Below are positions 36,546 to 48,122 of a stretch of DNA of 64,000 bases, one piece after another. The notes below the pieces were generated by a model that worked only from the letters and a program-made list of their open reading frames with translations, had not been told where the DNA came from and did not search any database. Each line of letters starts with the position of its first letter. Position 1 is the first letter of the stretch. This DNA comes from Rhodococcus tibetensis (GTDB lineage Bacteria > Actinomycetota > Actinomycetes > Mycobacteriales > Mycobacteriaceae), in the NCBI RefSeq assembly GCF_024438035.1, contig NZ_JANFQF010000004.1, forward strand, positions 1 to 64,000, in the 5' to 3' direction. A program made the translations under genes and the position numbers.

Positions 36546-37784
36546 ATGGGTGTGGGGCGCGGTAGGCGCGTGCGTGCGCAATCGGTGCGATCGGTCTCGA
36601 AGACCGCGACGGTTGTGGCGGCATCACTCGTATTCGCATTGTCGATCGCGGGATGCACGGTGTCCGGCACCGGCACCGTCACCTCGGAGGGGGAGGCGCC
36701 GATCGACTCCAATCCGGTGACCGAGTTGATCAAGCCGAAGGTGACCGCTTCGGCGATCGACGGCGCAGTCGGTTTCTCGCCGGGTCAGCCCGTCACCGTG
36801 TCGGTGGCGGACGGGACGTTGGCAGAAGTCACCATGTACAACCCCGAGGGCGTGCCGGTGGACGGCGCTATCGCGCCCGACGGTCTGTCGTGGATCAACA
36901 CCGAACCGCTAGGTTACGACAAGGAATACCGGCTCGAAGCCAAGGCGAACGGACTCGGTGGCGCCACCACGTCGACGTCGGTATTCACGACCAGCGCACC
37001 CGGTAACGTGACCAAGCCCTACGTGATGCCGGGCGATGGTGACGTGGTGGGCATCGGCCAACCTCTCGCCGTGCAGTTCGACGAGAACATTCCCGACCGG
37101 CGTGCTGCCGAGGCTGCCATCACGGTCACGACGAATCCGCCCGTCGAGGGCGCGTTCTACTGGGTGAACAACAGTGAGGTTCGGTGGCGGCCACAGAATT
37201 ACTGGGCGCCCGGCACGTCCGTCGATGTGAAGGTTGCCGTGTACGGACGCGATCTCGGTGACGGACTGTTCGGCCAGGAAGACGTCCACACAACGTTCAC
37301 CATCGGTGACGCCCTGATCGCGACGGCCGACGACAACACGAAACAGGTCACGTTCGAACGCAACGGTGAGGTCATCATGACGATGCCCACATCGATGGGC
37401 AAGGACGACACTCCCACGGACAACGGCGTCTACATCATCGGTGACCGGTTCGCGAACCTCGTGATGGACTCGTCCACCTATGGTGTGCCCGTCAACTCTC
37501 CGCAGGGCTACAAGACGCCCGTTGATTGGGCTACGCGAATGTCGTACAGCGGCATCTTCTTCCACTCGGCACCGTGGTCGGTGGGGCAGCAGGGGTACTC
37601 CAACGTCAGTCACGGTTGCCTGAATCTCAGCCCTGCCAACGCGAAATGGGTGTACGACAACACCAAGCGTGGTGACATCGTCGTCGTGAAGAACACGCTG
37701 GGCGGCACGCTGTCGGGCACCGACGGCCTCGGCGACTGGAACATCCCCTGGAACGTCTGGAAGGCGGGCAACGCCACCGACTGA
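36546..37784 (+). CDS. L,D-transpeptidase lipoprotein (LdtB/LdtMt2-like)
   Basis: A 412-residue exported enzyme that makes 3-3 crosslinks in peptidoglycan. A long basic N-terminus and hydrophobic segment end in the lipobox SIAGC (cysteine near residue 37). Two immunoglobulin-like domains (about 55-240) precede the YkuD catalytic domain, with the histidine in [10 protein letters not shown] and the nucleophile cysteine in [11 protein letters not shown]-terminal Trp-rich extension (WNIPWNVW) matches the LdtMt2 group. ATG at 36546 is chosen; the frame is open further upstream but non-coding in character. Equivalent of Rv2518c by position. Beta-lactam-type carbapenem sensitivity is known for the family. 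Confidence 0.94.
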   Translation: MGVGRGRRVRAQSVRSVSKTATVVAASLVFALSIAGCTVSGTGTVTSEGEAPIDSNPVTELIKPKVTASAIDGAVGFSPGQPVTVSVADGTLAEVTMYNPEGVPVDGAIAPDGLSWINTEPLGYDKEYRLEAKANGLGGATTSTSVFTTSAPGNVTKPYVMPGDGDVVGIGQPLAVQFDENIPDRRAAEAAITVTTNPPVEGAFYWVNNSEVRWRPQNYWAPGTSVDVKVAVYGRDLGDGLFGQEDVHTTFTIGDALIATADDNTKQVTFERNGEVIMTMPTSMGKDDTPTDNGVYIIGDRFANLVMDSSTYGVPVNSPQGYKTPVDWATRMSYSGIFFHSAPWSVGQQGYSNVSHGCLNLSPANAKWVYDNTKRGDIVVVKNTLGGTLSGTDGLGDWNIPWNVWKAGNATD

Positions 37785-37808
37785 GTCCCTGGACAGTCCG
37801 CAGATACA

Positions 37809-37840
37809 AGAAAGCCCCCGGCCGAGGCCGGGGGCTTTCT
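37809..37840. terminator. Bidirectional hairpin between ldt and tRNA-His
   Basis: AGAAAGCCCCCGGCC and GGCCGGGGGCTTTCT form a perfect 15-bp stem with a minimal loop. T-rich stem ends on both strands suggest it serves both the rightward transpeptidase gene and the leftward tRNA-His, whose 3' end is 5 bases away. Confidence 0.88.
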
Positions 37841-37844
37841 GTCG

Positions 37845-37918
37845 GGTGAGTGACGGGACTCGAACCCGCGACACCCAGGATCACAACCTGGTGCTCTACC
37901 AGCTGAACTACACCCACC
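37845..37918 (-). tRNA. tRNA-His (anticodon GUG)
   Basis: The minus strand folds as a 74-nt tRNA with the extra 5' G (G-1) opposite C73 that marks tRNA-His. The acceptor is GTGGGTG/CACTCAC, the anticodon stem CCAGG/CCTGG closes TTGTGAT (anticodon GTG), and the T-arm has CGGGTTCGAGTCCCG. CCA is not encoded. Confidence 0.96.
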
Positions 37919-38003
37919 ATTGCGCTTCTGTCATTGCCCGGGGGCAGTAACTTCGGCGAGGAAGATATTAGCGCGTTCGATGCGCAAAACGCCAATCGGT
38001 ATC

Positions 38004-38603
38004 TCAGGCGGGTCCGAGTTCCTCGACAACTGCGGCGATGTCGCTGGTAGAGGGCCCGGGTTCGGCCACGAACGCGGTTTTCCGGTAGTACCGCAGTTCG
38101 CGGATCGACTCCTTGATGTCGGCCAGGGCCCGGTGGGCGAGGCCCTTCTCCGGCTGCCCGAAGTAGATCCGGGGATACCACCGCCGGCACAGCTCCTTGA
38201 TGGAACTCACGTCGATCATGCGGTAGTGCAGGTAGTTGTCGAGGTCGGGCATGTCGCGGGCGATGAATCCGCGATCCGTTGCGATGGAGTTCCCGGCGAG
38301 CGGGGCGGTGCCCGCCACGGGGACATGCTCGCGGATATAGGCGAGCACCTGTTGCTCGGCATCGGCGAGCGTGACCGTCGACTTACGAACTTCCTCGGTC
38401 AGCCCCGAAGTCTGATGCATCTTGGTCACGACGTCCGGCATTGCGGCGAGCGCTGCGTCGTCGGCGTGGATGACGATGTCGACACCCTCACCGAGCACGT
38501 TCAGCTCGCTGTCCGTGACCAGAGCGGCGATCTCGATCAGCTTGTCGGTACCGAGCCGGAGGCCCGTCATTTCACAGTCGATCCACACAAGTTTGTCCTG
38601 CAC
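38004..38603 (-). CDS. orn: Oligoribonuclease Orn
   Basis: A 199-residue DEDDh 3'-5' exoribonuclease that degrades nanoRNAs and the c-di-GMP product pGpG. Acidic residues are in [23 protein letters not shown] and [10 protein letters not shown], with the catalytic His just before ALAD. The GTG at 38603 ([14 protein letters not shown]) gives the canonical short N-terminus; a GTG/ATG extension to 38630 is less likely. Adjacent to tRNA-His, as in M. tuberculosis (Rv2511). Divergent from the HerA-like gene. Confidence 0.95.
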   Translation of the reverse strand: MQDKLVWIDCEMTGLRLGTDKLIEIAALVTDSELNVLGEGVDIVIHADDAALAAMPDVVTKMHQTSGLTEEVRKSTVTLADAEQQVLAYIREHVPVAGTAPLAGNSIATDRGFIARDMPDLDNYLHYRMIDVSSIKELCRRWYPRIYFGQPEKGLAHRALADIKESIRELRYYRKTAFVAEPGPSTSDIAAVVEELGPA

Positions 38604-38688
38604 CAGGAACACAGTAGTCACGTGGGTCACGGGATAATGTCTGCGGTGGACACTTTCTCCCGACGTTCGTGATCCGAGGAGGGCTTCG

Positions 38689-40353
38689 ATGACCCAGCAA
38701 TCGCAGGACGGCGGTGCAGCTCCGACTCCCGCGCAGAAGGCGGAGGCTGCGGAGAAGGTAGCGCAGGATGCTGCGGCGACGCAGAGCGCGACTTCCGCGC
38801 AGTCCCCGTCGCGGCCTGCCGCGGAGATCGCGCTGGGTTATTCTTTCGGCGGTGCAGCTCTGGAGCTCGGCACCGTCGTCGTCGACGGCGCGGTCGACCC
38901 CGCGGCCAGGGTCCGGATACCGCTCGCGACGATCAACCGACACGGCTTGGTAGCGGGTGCCACCGGGACCGGAAAGACCAAGACCCTACAGGGAATTGCC
39001 GAGCAGCTTTCGGCTGCAGGGGTTCCCGTGGTGATGGCTGACGTGAAGGGCGACCTGTCCGGTCTGTCGAGGCCGGGAGAGGCGAACGAGAAGATCACCG
39101 CTCGCGCCGCCGAAACCGGAGACGGGGACTGGGCGCCGGCGGGTGCGCCGGTGGAGTTTCTCTCGCTGGGCACGGAGGGAATCGGCATCCCCGTCCGGGC
39201 CACCATCACCGCGTTCGGCCCGATCCTGCTCAGTAAGGTGCTCGGGCTCAACGCCACTCAGGAGTCGACGCTCGGGCTGATCTTCCACTGGGCCGATACG
39301 CAGGGGTTGGCGCTACTCGATCTGAAAGACCTGAGGTCTGTCATCGCGCATCTCACCAGCGACGGGGGCAAGCCCGATCTGCTGGGCATCGGGGGAGTGT
39401 CGCCCGCCACGGCCGGTGTGATCCTCAGGGCGCTGGTCAATCTCGAGGCGGAAGGGGGCGACACCTTCTTCGGCGAACCCGAGTTCGAGACCGAAGATCT
39501 GCTCCGCGTCGACGGTGACGGGCGAGGGATCATCACGTTGTTCGAACTGGGCGCGCAGGCCGCGCGTCCGGCCCTCTTCTCCACCTTTGTGATGTGGCTG
39601 CTGGCAGATCTGTTCCAAACGTTGCCCGAGGAAGGCGATCTGGACAAGCCGAAGCTCGTCTTCATCTTCGACGAGGCGCATGTGCTGTTCACCGACGCGT
39701 CGAAGGCGTTTCTGCAGCAAGTGGAGCAGACGGTCAAATTGATCCGCTCCAAGGGCGTCGGTGTCTTCTTCTGCACCCAGCTACCGACGGACGTCCCCAA
39801 TGCGGTGCTGTCACAGCTGGGTGCCCGCATCCAGCATGCGTTGCGCGCGTTCACGCCGGACGACGAGAAGGCGCTGAACAAAACGGTACGCACGTACCCG
39901 AAGACGGAGAACTACGACCTGGAGAAGGCGCTCACGTCCCTCGGGACCGGCGAAGCGATCGTGACGGTGCTCTCCGAGAAGGGTGCACCGACGCCGGTGG
40001 CGTGGACCAGAATTCGACCACCACGTTCGCTGATGGACACCATCGGCAACGATGCCGTCCGGGCTGCGGCAGCGTCGAGCCCGCTGTCGCAGAAATACGG
40101 CCGGACCGTCGACCGCGAATCGGCGTACGAAAAACTCACCGCGAAGGTCGCCGGGGCCCCTGAGACCGATCAGGACATCGATCTGCCACCGCTGCCGGAC
40201 CTGGACGTGCCGGCGCAACCCGAGGGGCCGAACATGGCAGAGCAAATTCTCGGGAACTCGGCGGTCAAGAGCTTCCTGCGGTCGGCTGCCTCGGCCGCAG
40301 GACGAGAGATTTCGCGCAGCATCTTCGGAACGGGGCGCCGCCGGAGGCGCTGA
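38689..40353 (+). CDS. HerA-like ATPase of the DUF853 family
   Basis: A 554-residue protein with an Ala/Gln-rich N-terminal tail (about 45 residues), Walker A in [15 protein letters not shown] (near residue 95), Walker B in [12 protein letters not shown] (near residue 325) and an arginine-finger-like [15 protein letters not shown] segment. It belongs to the HerA/FtsK-like hexameric ATPases. Bacterial DUF853 members are poorly characterised and may act in DNA processing. The C-terminal [20 protein letters not shown] ending is shared with close relatives. Equivalent of Rv2510c. It converges with cmrA, 9 bases apart. Confidence 0.9.
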   Translation: MTQQSQDGGAAPTPAQKAEAAEKVAQDAAATQSATSAQSPSRPAAEIALGYSFGGAALELGTVVVDGAVDPAARVRIPLATINRHGLVAGATGTGKTKTLQGIAEQLSAAGVPVVMADVKGDLSGLSRPGEANEKITARAAETGDGDWAPAGAPVEFLSLGTEGIGIPVRATITAFGPILLSKVLGLNATQESTLGLIFHWADTQGLALLDLKDLRSVIAHLTSDGGKPDLLGIGGVSPATAGVILRALVNLEAEGGDTFFGEPEFETEDLLRVDGDGRGIITLFELGAQAARPALFSTFVMWLLADLFQTLPEEGDLDKPKLVFIFDEAHVLFTDASKAFLQQVEQTVKLIRSKGVGVFFCTQLPTDVPNAVLSQLGARIQHALRAFTPDDEKALNKTVRTYPKTENYDLEKALTSLGTGEAIVTVLSEKGAPTPVAWTRIRPPRSLMDTIGNDAVRAAAASSPLSQKYGRTVDRESAYEKLTAKVAGAPETDQDIDLPPLPDLDVPAQPEGPNMAEQILGNSAVKSFLRSAASAAGREISRSIFGTGRRRRR

Positions 40354-40362
40354 AGTCGGCCG

Positions 40363-41166
40363 CTAGCTGCCCAACTTCTTGTAGAACGTTCCCACAATCG
40401 GTGCGACGACGGCGCGTGGACTGTACTGCCCGGCAACGGACATCGCCTTGCTGATGATGCCCGGCACCACGCGCATCTTGTTCTCGGCCAGGCCGTCGAG
40501 CGACACCTTCGCGGTGTATTCGCTGGAGATCCACAGGAAGTCGGGTACGAGCCTGTCGACGATAGACGCGTCCGCGGGGTCGGGCTCCTCGGTGCGTACC
40601 GGTCCCGGGGCGAGCAGAGTCACGCTGACCCCCGAACCCTTGAGCTCGCCGCGCAGTGACTCGGAGAAGGTGTTGACGAAAGCTTTCGTGGCCGCGTAGG
40701 TGGCGTTGTGCGGGATGGGCATGTTGCCCGCCGCCGAGCCGACCATGAGGATCGCGCCGGACTTGCGTTTCAGCATGCCGGGCAGCACCGCGAGGGTGAG
40801 GTCGTGCACGGCGACGGCGTTCAGTTCGACCTGTGCACGTTCGTAGGCGGCGTCGAGGTCGGCAACCGGGCCGAACGTGGCGATGCCGGCGTTGTTGCAC
40901 AGGACGCTGATCTCCCGACCGGTGATCTCGGTGACGAGGGCTGCGCGTGCGTCGCGATCGGACAGGTCGCACGCTCGCACCTCCACCTCGACGCCGTGTT
41001 CGGCGCGAAGCGTCTCGGCAAGTGACTCCATGACCTCGCCGCGCCGGGCGACGAGGATCAGGGAATGACCACGAGAGGCGAGATCCATGGCCAGCGCCTC
41101 GCCGATTCCGGACGAGGCGCCGGTGACGACGGCGCGGGCACTGGGGGTGGGGTTCGGCAAACTCAC
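40363..41166 (-). CDS. cmrA: Mycolate reductase CmrA (short-chain dehydrogenase)
   Basis: A 267-residue SDR. The NADPH loop is VVTGASSGIGEAL, the NNAG motif is LCNNAGIATFG, and the catalytic Ser and Tyr-x3-Lys are in LMVGSAAGN and YAATKAF. Over its length it resembles Rv2509 as I recall it (YAATKAFVNTFSESLRGEL, NKMRVVPG, FYKKLG end). CmrA reduces the beta-keto group of newly condensed mycolic acids, so the gene marks a mycolate producer. It lies 19 bases after fadH in a padR-fadH-cmrA order. Confidence 0.88.
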   Translation of the reverse strand: MSLPNPTPSARAVVTGASSGIGEALAMDLASRGHSLILVARRGEVMESLAETLRAEHGVEVEVRACDLSDRDARAALVTEITGREISVLCNNAGIATFGPVADLDAAYERAQVELNAVAVHDLTLAVLPGMLKRKSGAILMVGSAAGNMPIPHNATYAATKAFVNTFSESLRGELKGSGVSVTLLAPGPVRTEEPDPADASIVDRLVPDFLWISSEYTAKVSLDGLAENKMRVVPGIISKAMSVAGQYSPRAVVAPIVGTFYKKLGS

Positions 41167-41185
41167 GGTCAGTCAGCGTAGTGCG

Positions 41186-43755
<2,570 letters not shown>

Positions 43756-43767
43756 GGAGAAAGTATG

Positions 43768-43799
43768 TATGCAACGAGGTGCTTATGCAACTGGGTGCA
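43768..43799. repeat. Tandem 16-bp direct repeat upstream of padR (likely operator)
   Basis: TATGCAACGAGGTGCT at 43768-43783 is followed at once by TATGCAACTGGGTGCA, identical at 13 of 16 positions. It lies 12 bases before the padR start codon. PadR proteins often bind repeated or dyad sites at their own promoter. Confidence 0.6.
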
Positions 43800-43878
43800 C
43801 TTACGTTTCGGTGTGTGAACGGGACGCCCGTTGCGTCAGACAGTACGAACGGCACGTTCGCTCACATAGGCTCGCGGC

Positions 43879-45204
43879 ATGAGCACCGAGGTTCGTCCGC
43901 CCGCCGGGATAGGCGAGGCCGCGACGCGCAGGCAGATCGTCGCGTGGGGGCTGTGGGACTGGGGATCAGCAGCCTTCAACGCGGTGATTCTCACGTTCGT
44001 CTTCTCCGTCTACCTCACCGACGCGGTGGGGGAGAACCTCGGAGGATCGATCTCGGCGAGTACCTGGCTCGGGTGGTCGCTGGGGATCGCCGGATTCCTC
44101 ATCGCGGTGCTGGCGCCGGTGACGGGGCAGCGGTTCGATGCCGCCGGACGGCGCAAGCGCGCGCTCGGGGTCCTCACTTTCGCGACCGTGGCCGCTATGG
44201 CGGCCATGTTCTTCGTCCGCGACTCGGTGGAGTACCTCTGGCTCGGCCTGGTGTTGCTCGCTGTCGGTTCGGTGATCTTCGAACTCGCCGGCGTGCCGTA
44301 CAACGCCATGTTGCGGCAGGTGTCGACGCCGTCGAATATCGGGCGGGTGTCCGGGTTCGGTTGGGCAATGGGATATTTCGGCGGAATCGTGCTCCTCCTG
44401 TTGTGTTACTTCGGCTTCATCGCCGGTGACGGTGACACCCGCGGTGCTCTGGGGTTCCCCACGGACGGTGGCCTGAACATCCGGATGGTGGCGCTGCTCG
44501 CGGCGATCTGGTTCGCCGCCTTCGCGATACCTGTGCTGCTCAAGGTTCCCGAATTGCCGAGGCCACAGGCGGATCCAGGCGCCGACAAGGCCGGTTTCGC
44601 CGAGTCGTACCGCATCCTGTGGCGGGATCTGCGCAGTCTCTGGTCCGCCGACCGACGTACCGTGTACTTCCTCGGCGCCAGTGCGCTCTTCCGGGACGGG
44701 CTGGCCGGGGTTTTCACGTTCGGCGCGGTCCTCGCCGTCAATGTCTACGGCATCAGTGCCGGCGATGTGCTGCTGTTCGGTGTTGCGGCCAATGTCCTTT
44801 CAGCCGTCGGCGCGCTCACGGCGGGTCGCTTCGACGACCGGATCGGTCCCAAGACTGTCATCGCGTCGTCGCTGGCCGCGATGATCGTCGTCGGCGTCGT
44901 CTTGATGGCTGTGTCCGGGCCGGGGATGTTCTGGATCTTCGGCCTACTGCTATGTCTCTTCGTGGGACCGGCGCAGTCCTCGTCGCGCACCTTCCTGGCC
45001 AGAATCACGCCGCCAGGCCGCGAAGGTCAGATGTTCGGCCTGTACGCGACGACCGGACGCGCGGTGTCGTTTCTGTCACCGACCCTGTTCGGACTCTTCG
45101 CGTGGTGGTTCGGCGCCGACCGGGCCGGAATCCTCGGTCTGCTGATCGTGCTGGCCCTCGGACTCGCGGCCCTGACCGTGGTGCGCGCTCCCGAGCGGAG
45201 CTGA
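43879..45204 (+). CDS. MFS transporter, UMF1 family
   Basis: A 441-residue protein with about 12 hydrophobic helices. The N-terminal AWGLWDWGSAAFNAVILTFV is the UMF1 (Atg22-like) signature, and the loop DAAGRRKRAL between helices two and three matches the MFS cytoplasmic motif. Members are predicted exporters, substrate usually unknown. It is divergent from padR with about 120 bases between, which also holds the tandem repeat. Start ATG at 43879. It ends 31 bases from the convergent hydrolase. Confidence 0.88.
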   Translation: MSTEVRPPAGIGEAATRRQIVAWGLWDWGSAAFNAVILTFVFSVYLTDAVGENLGGSISASTWLGWSLGIAGFLIAVLAPVTGQRFDAAGRRKRALGVLTFATVAAMAAMFFVRDSVEYLWLGLVLLAVGSVIFELAGVPYNAMLRQVSTPSNIGRVSGFGWAMGYFGGIVLLLLCYFGFIAGDGDTRGALGFPTDGGLNIRMVALLAAIWFAAFAIPVLLKVPELPRPQADPGADKAGFAESYRILWRDLRSLWSADRRTVYFLGASALFRDGLAGVFTFGAVLAVNVYGISAGDVLLFGVAANVLSAVGALTAGRFDDRIGPKTVIASSLAAMIVVGVVLMAVSGPGMFWIFGLLLCLFVGPAQSSSRTFLARITPPGREGQMFGLYATTGRAVSFLSPTLFGLFAWWFGADRAGILGLLIVLALGLAALTVVRAPERS

Positions 45205-45235
45205 CGCTTCCGCGTCAGCTCCCTCGAGGCGAAGA

Positions 45236-46087
45236 TCAGCGGGAGGCTACTTCGGTGCGCTGGAGTATCGCTTTCGCGAGGTCCTCGGGACACTGCTCGG
45301 GAATCCAGTGCGTCGCGTCCTCGAGGACGACGAACTCGTACGGTGCGTCCACGAACTCGACGCACTTTTCGGCTCCGGCGCGGCCCAGCGCCATGTCGCC
45401 GGTACTCCACATGTAGGTGGTGGGCACCGTGACGGCGGGGGTCTGGTCGAGATCGCTTGTCATTGCCCGGTACCAGTTGAGGGCGCCGGTCAGCGCCTTC
45501 GGCTCGGTGAGTAGTGCAACATGCCGGTCGACGAGTTCCGGGGGAACCACATCGCCGAACATTCCACGCAGCGACTGGGCGTTCTCACGCAGGAGCACGT
45601 GCTCGGCCTTGCCCTCCATCCGCAGCAGACGAATGTACGACGACCGTTCCTTCTGGTCGGCGTCCTCCCGCAACGCCCATCCGAACGCGCCGGGATGAGG
45701 CACCGAGACGGTGGTGAGTGAGGTGATCCGGTCGGGGTGTCGCGCCGCTACGACCCATGCCACGATGGCGCCCCAGTCATGGCCCACGAGATGCGTCGTC
45801 TCGAGGTGGAGTGCGTCCAGAAGCCCGATCACGTCCCCGACGAGGTGGTCGATGCGGTAGGAGTCGACCCCTTCGGGGCGCGCACCTGCCGAATATCCCC
45901 GCTGGTTCGGTGCGTAGGTCCGCATACCGGACTGCGCGAGAAGTGCGGTGACAGGCGCCCACGACGCGGCGCTTTCCGGAAACCCGTGCAGGAGAACCAC
46001 AGCTTCGCCGTCGGATGGTCCGCTGACGGTGACGTCGAAGGTCAGGTCGCCGACGGGGATGGTCTCGTGTTCGGAGGTTGGCAGCAT
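45236..46087 (-). CDS. Alpha/beta hydrolase (epoxide-hydrolase-like)
   Basis: A 283-residue alpha/beta hydrolase. The oxyanion HGFPES motif is near residue 34, the nucleophile Asp in VGHDWGAIVAW near residue 106, and the catalytic His in EDATHWIPEQ near the C-terminus. The Asp nucleophile with HGFP and DWG is the pattern of epoxide hydrolases and haloalkane-type enzymes. ATG at 46087 is chosen; the longer frame upstream is arginine-rich noise from the opposite strand of another gene. It lies 23 bases after the TetR gene and is probably co-transcribed with it. Confidence 0.87.
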   Translation of the reverse strand: MLPTSEHETIPVGDLTFDVTVSGPSDGEAVVLLHGFPESAASWAPVTALLAQSGMRTYAPNQRGYSAGARPEGVDSYRIDHLVGDVIGLLDALHLETTHLVGHDWGAIVAWVVAARHPDRITSLTTVSVPHPGAFGWALREDADQKERSSYIRLLRMEGKAEHVLLRENAQSLRGMFGDVVPPELVDRHVALLTEPKALTGALNWYRAMTSDLDQTPAVTVPTTYMWSTGDMALGRAGAEKCVEFVDAPYEFVVLEDATHWIPEQCPEDLAKAILQRTEVASR

Positions 46088-46110
46088 GCCCCCACCGTAC
46101 GGTGGAGTGG

Positions 46111-46752
46111 TCAGCTCCTCCGAGGTTTCCACGCCGCCATTCCGAGCATGATCAACCGCAGCTGGCGTTCGGCGCGAGCAACCACCTCGGCTTCGGATCG
46201 GACACCGGGACGGTCGGCCTCGAGCAGATCGACGACGACGGCGAACATCGTCGAGACGATCAGATCGGCTGCCATCTCCAGGTCGTCGGCGTCCCATGAC
46301 TCCAGGCCGCCGATTCGCGTGAGATCCACTGTCAGCTCGCTGACGAACAGTCGCATCTCGGTAGCGATGGCGCGGCGGATCTCCGGGACACCGCCGTACC
46401 GCTCACGGCTGAGGAACCGGAATTGGGCTTCGTGGGTGCGGACCTGCCGGACGAGGATGTCGAGAGACGCACCTGCGCTCTTGGTACTCGGGTTGCGGCG
46501 GGCGTCGCGCAGCATTTGTCGCAGCATTCGCATGCTCTCCTCGACGAGAACGACGCCGAGTTCCTCGATGGACGCGAAGTGCCGATAGAACGCGGTGGGC
46601 ACGATTCCGGCATGGCGGGTGATTTCTCGCAGGCTCACACCCGCGAAACTCCGGTCCGCCATGAGGTCGAGCGTGCCCTCCAGAAGTGCCTTCCGGGTGC
46701 GTTCCTTGCGTGCTGCCCTGCTCTCGGGTTCCGCACCGGTCGACTGACTCAC
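46111..46752 (-). CDS. TetR family transcriptional regulator near the desaturase operon
   Basis: A protein of about 213 residues. The HTH is clear: RAARKERTRKALLEGTLDLM, then FAGVSLREITRHAGIVPTAF and YRHFASIEELG. The PTAFYRHF form is seen in TetR proteins of fatty-acid metabolism (FadR/FabR-like), which supports a link to the divergent desaturase operon. GTG at 46752 (VSQSTGAEPES) is preferred; a longer frame upstream lacks a ribosome site. The 229-base divergent region is the obvious place for its operator. Confidence 0.87.
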   Translation of the reverse strand: MSQSTGAEPESRAARKERTRKALLEGTLDLMADRSFAGVSLREITRHAGIVPTAFYRHFASIEELGVVLVEESMRMLRQMLRDARRNPSTKSAGASLDILVRQVRTHEAQFRFLSRERYGGVPEIRRAIATEMRLFVSELTVDLTRIGGLESWDADDLEMAADLIVSTMFAVVVDLLEADRPGVRSEAEVVARAERQLRLIMLGMAAWKPRRS

Positions 46753-46903
46753 GTCACCGAGTCTATTCGCGGCGAGGGGGACCTCGACCACGAGGACGTC
46801 CGGGTCCGCCACCGCGACCGCGTAGTGGCCTTGCTGCTCGTCCGTCACGCGTCTTCCGATCTGCGCAAGATGACGGCACTCGGTGGTGTGCCTGCCGTCA
46901 CAT

Positions 46904-46981
46904 TTCGATTGACAACTACCTGTCTGTACCTGTCACACTATTGTCAGTGTACAACCGTGCACTCAAATGGAGGAGGCTGCC
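46904..46981 (+). promoter_or_regulatory. Probable promoter region of the desaturase operon
   Basis: A consensus -35 TTGACA is at 46909-46914. Downstream is a run of TGTC repeats (CCTGTCTGTACCTGTCA and TTGTCAGTGTAC) that may be operator half-sites for the divergent TetR protein. No clear -10 at standard spacing is seen. GGAGGAGG at 46969-46976 is the ribosome site of the next gene. Confidence 0.4.
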
Positions 46982-48091
46982 GTGTCAGTTGCTCATACCA
47001 GTCGTCCGGCGGAGGGACGCAGGTTCTCGCTGCTGTCGTTGTTCGAGGCGATGGCCACTCCGCACCAGCTCGACCGTTACCTCGAACTCGTCACGCCAAT
47101 GGTCACCGTGCGCGATCTGCGCGCCGAGGTGCTCGCCGTCCATCGGTCCACCGCAGACACCGTCACGCTCACACTGCGCCCCACCCGCCAGTGGCGCGGA
47201 TTCCGCGCTGGACAGTTTGTGCAGGTAGGTGTGGTGATCGACGGCGTTCGTCACACGCGCTGCTACTCGCCGGCCAACGCGCAGTCCTCCGCGGACGGCA
47301 CCATCGAGCTGACGATCAAGGCGCATCCCGACGGCCTCGTGTCGCAGTATCTGCACGAGCACGCCCGACCCGGACTGATCCTCGACCTCTCTCAGGCCGC
47401 GGGAGAATTCATCCTGCCGCCTGCCCGGCCCCGTCGGGTCCTCCTGGTGAGTGGCGGCAGCGGCATCACCCCGGTGCTCTCGATGCTCCGCACGCTCGTC
47501 GACGAGAAGTACGCGGGAAGCGTGACTTTTCTGCATTACGCGTACACCGAAAACGATGTCGCCTATCTCGACGAGCTTCGCGACCTCGCCGGGGCCAACC
47601 CGAACGTCAACCTGGTGCTGGCGTACACCGACCAGGAAACGGGCGGGCATCTGCACGGCTTCTTCGGGCAGAAGCACCTCGATGCAGTCGCACCCTGGTA
47701 TGCCGAGGCCGAGACCTTCCTGTGCGGTCCGCCCGGCCTGATGCGCGGAGTCCGGGAGGTATACCGGGAGCTCGGCATCGAGGACCGGCTCCACACCGAG
47801 GAGTTCGCGCCCCCCGCCACGCCGGTCGGGGGCGAGGCCGGTGGTGAGCTCTCCTTCACTGCGAGCGGAGTCACGGCGGACAACTCGGGTGCGACTCTGC
47901 TCGAACAGGCCGAGGCCGCTGGACTTCATCCCGAGTACGGCTGCCGGATGGGCATCTGCTTCTCCTGCACCGCGGTGAAGAAATCGGGATGCACCAAGAA
48001 CGTACGTACGGGCGACACGGACACCGATCAGGACAAGGCCATTCAGCTGTGCGTCTCGGTCCCGGTCGGCGACGTCGCCCTCGACATCTGA
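46982..48091 (+). CDS. Ferredoxin-NAD(P)H reductase for acyl-CoA desaturase (Rv3230c-like)
   Basis: A 369-residue electron-transfer protein. FAD domain RCYSPAN, NAD(P) domain SGGSGITPVLSML and FLCGPPGLM, and a C-terminal plant-type 2Fe-2S domain with CRMGICFSC and a distal cysteine in QLCVSVP. It passes electrons from NADPH to the desaturase encoded 31 bases downstream, as described for M. tuberculosis Rv3230c-DesA3. The GTG at 46982 has an ideal AGGAGG 7 bases upstream; the ATG at 46967 overlaps it. First gene of a three-gene operon ending at 49519. Confidence 0.93.
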   Translation: MSVAHTSRPAEGRRFSLLSLFEAMATPHQLDRYLELVTPMVTVRDLRAEVLAVHRSTADTVTLTLRPTRQWRGFRAGQFVQVGVVIDGVRHTRCYSPANAQSSADGTIELTIKAHPDGLVSQYLHEHARPGLILDLSQAAGEFILPPARPRRVLLVSGGSGITPVLSMLRTLVDEKYAGSVTFLHYAYTENDVAYLDELRDLAGANPNVNLVLAYTDQETGGHLHGFFGQKHLDAVAPWYAEAETFLCGPPGLMRGVREVYRELGIEDRLHTEEFAPPATPVGGEAGGELSFTASGVTADNSGATLLEQAEAAGLHPEYGCRMGICFSCTAVKKSGCTKNVRTGDTDTDQDKAIQLCVSVPVGDVALDI

Positions 48092-48122
48092 CTCACTCGA
48101 CACCACAAGTTTGGAGACCGAC

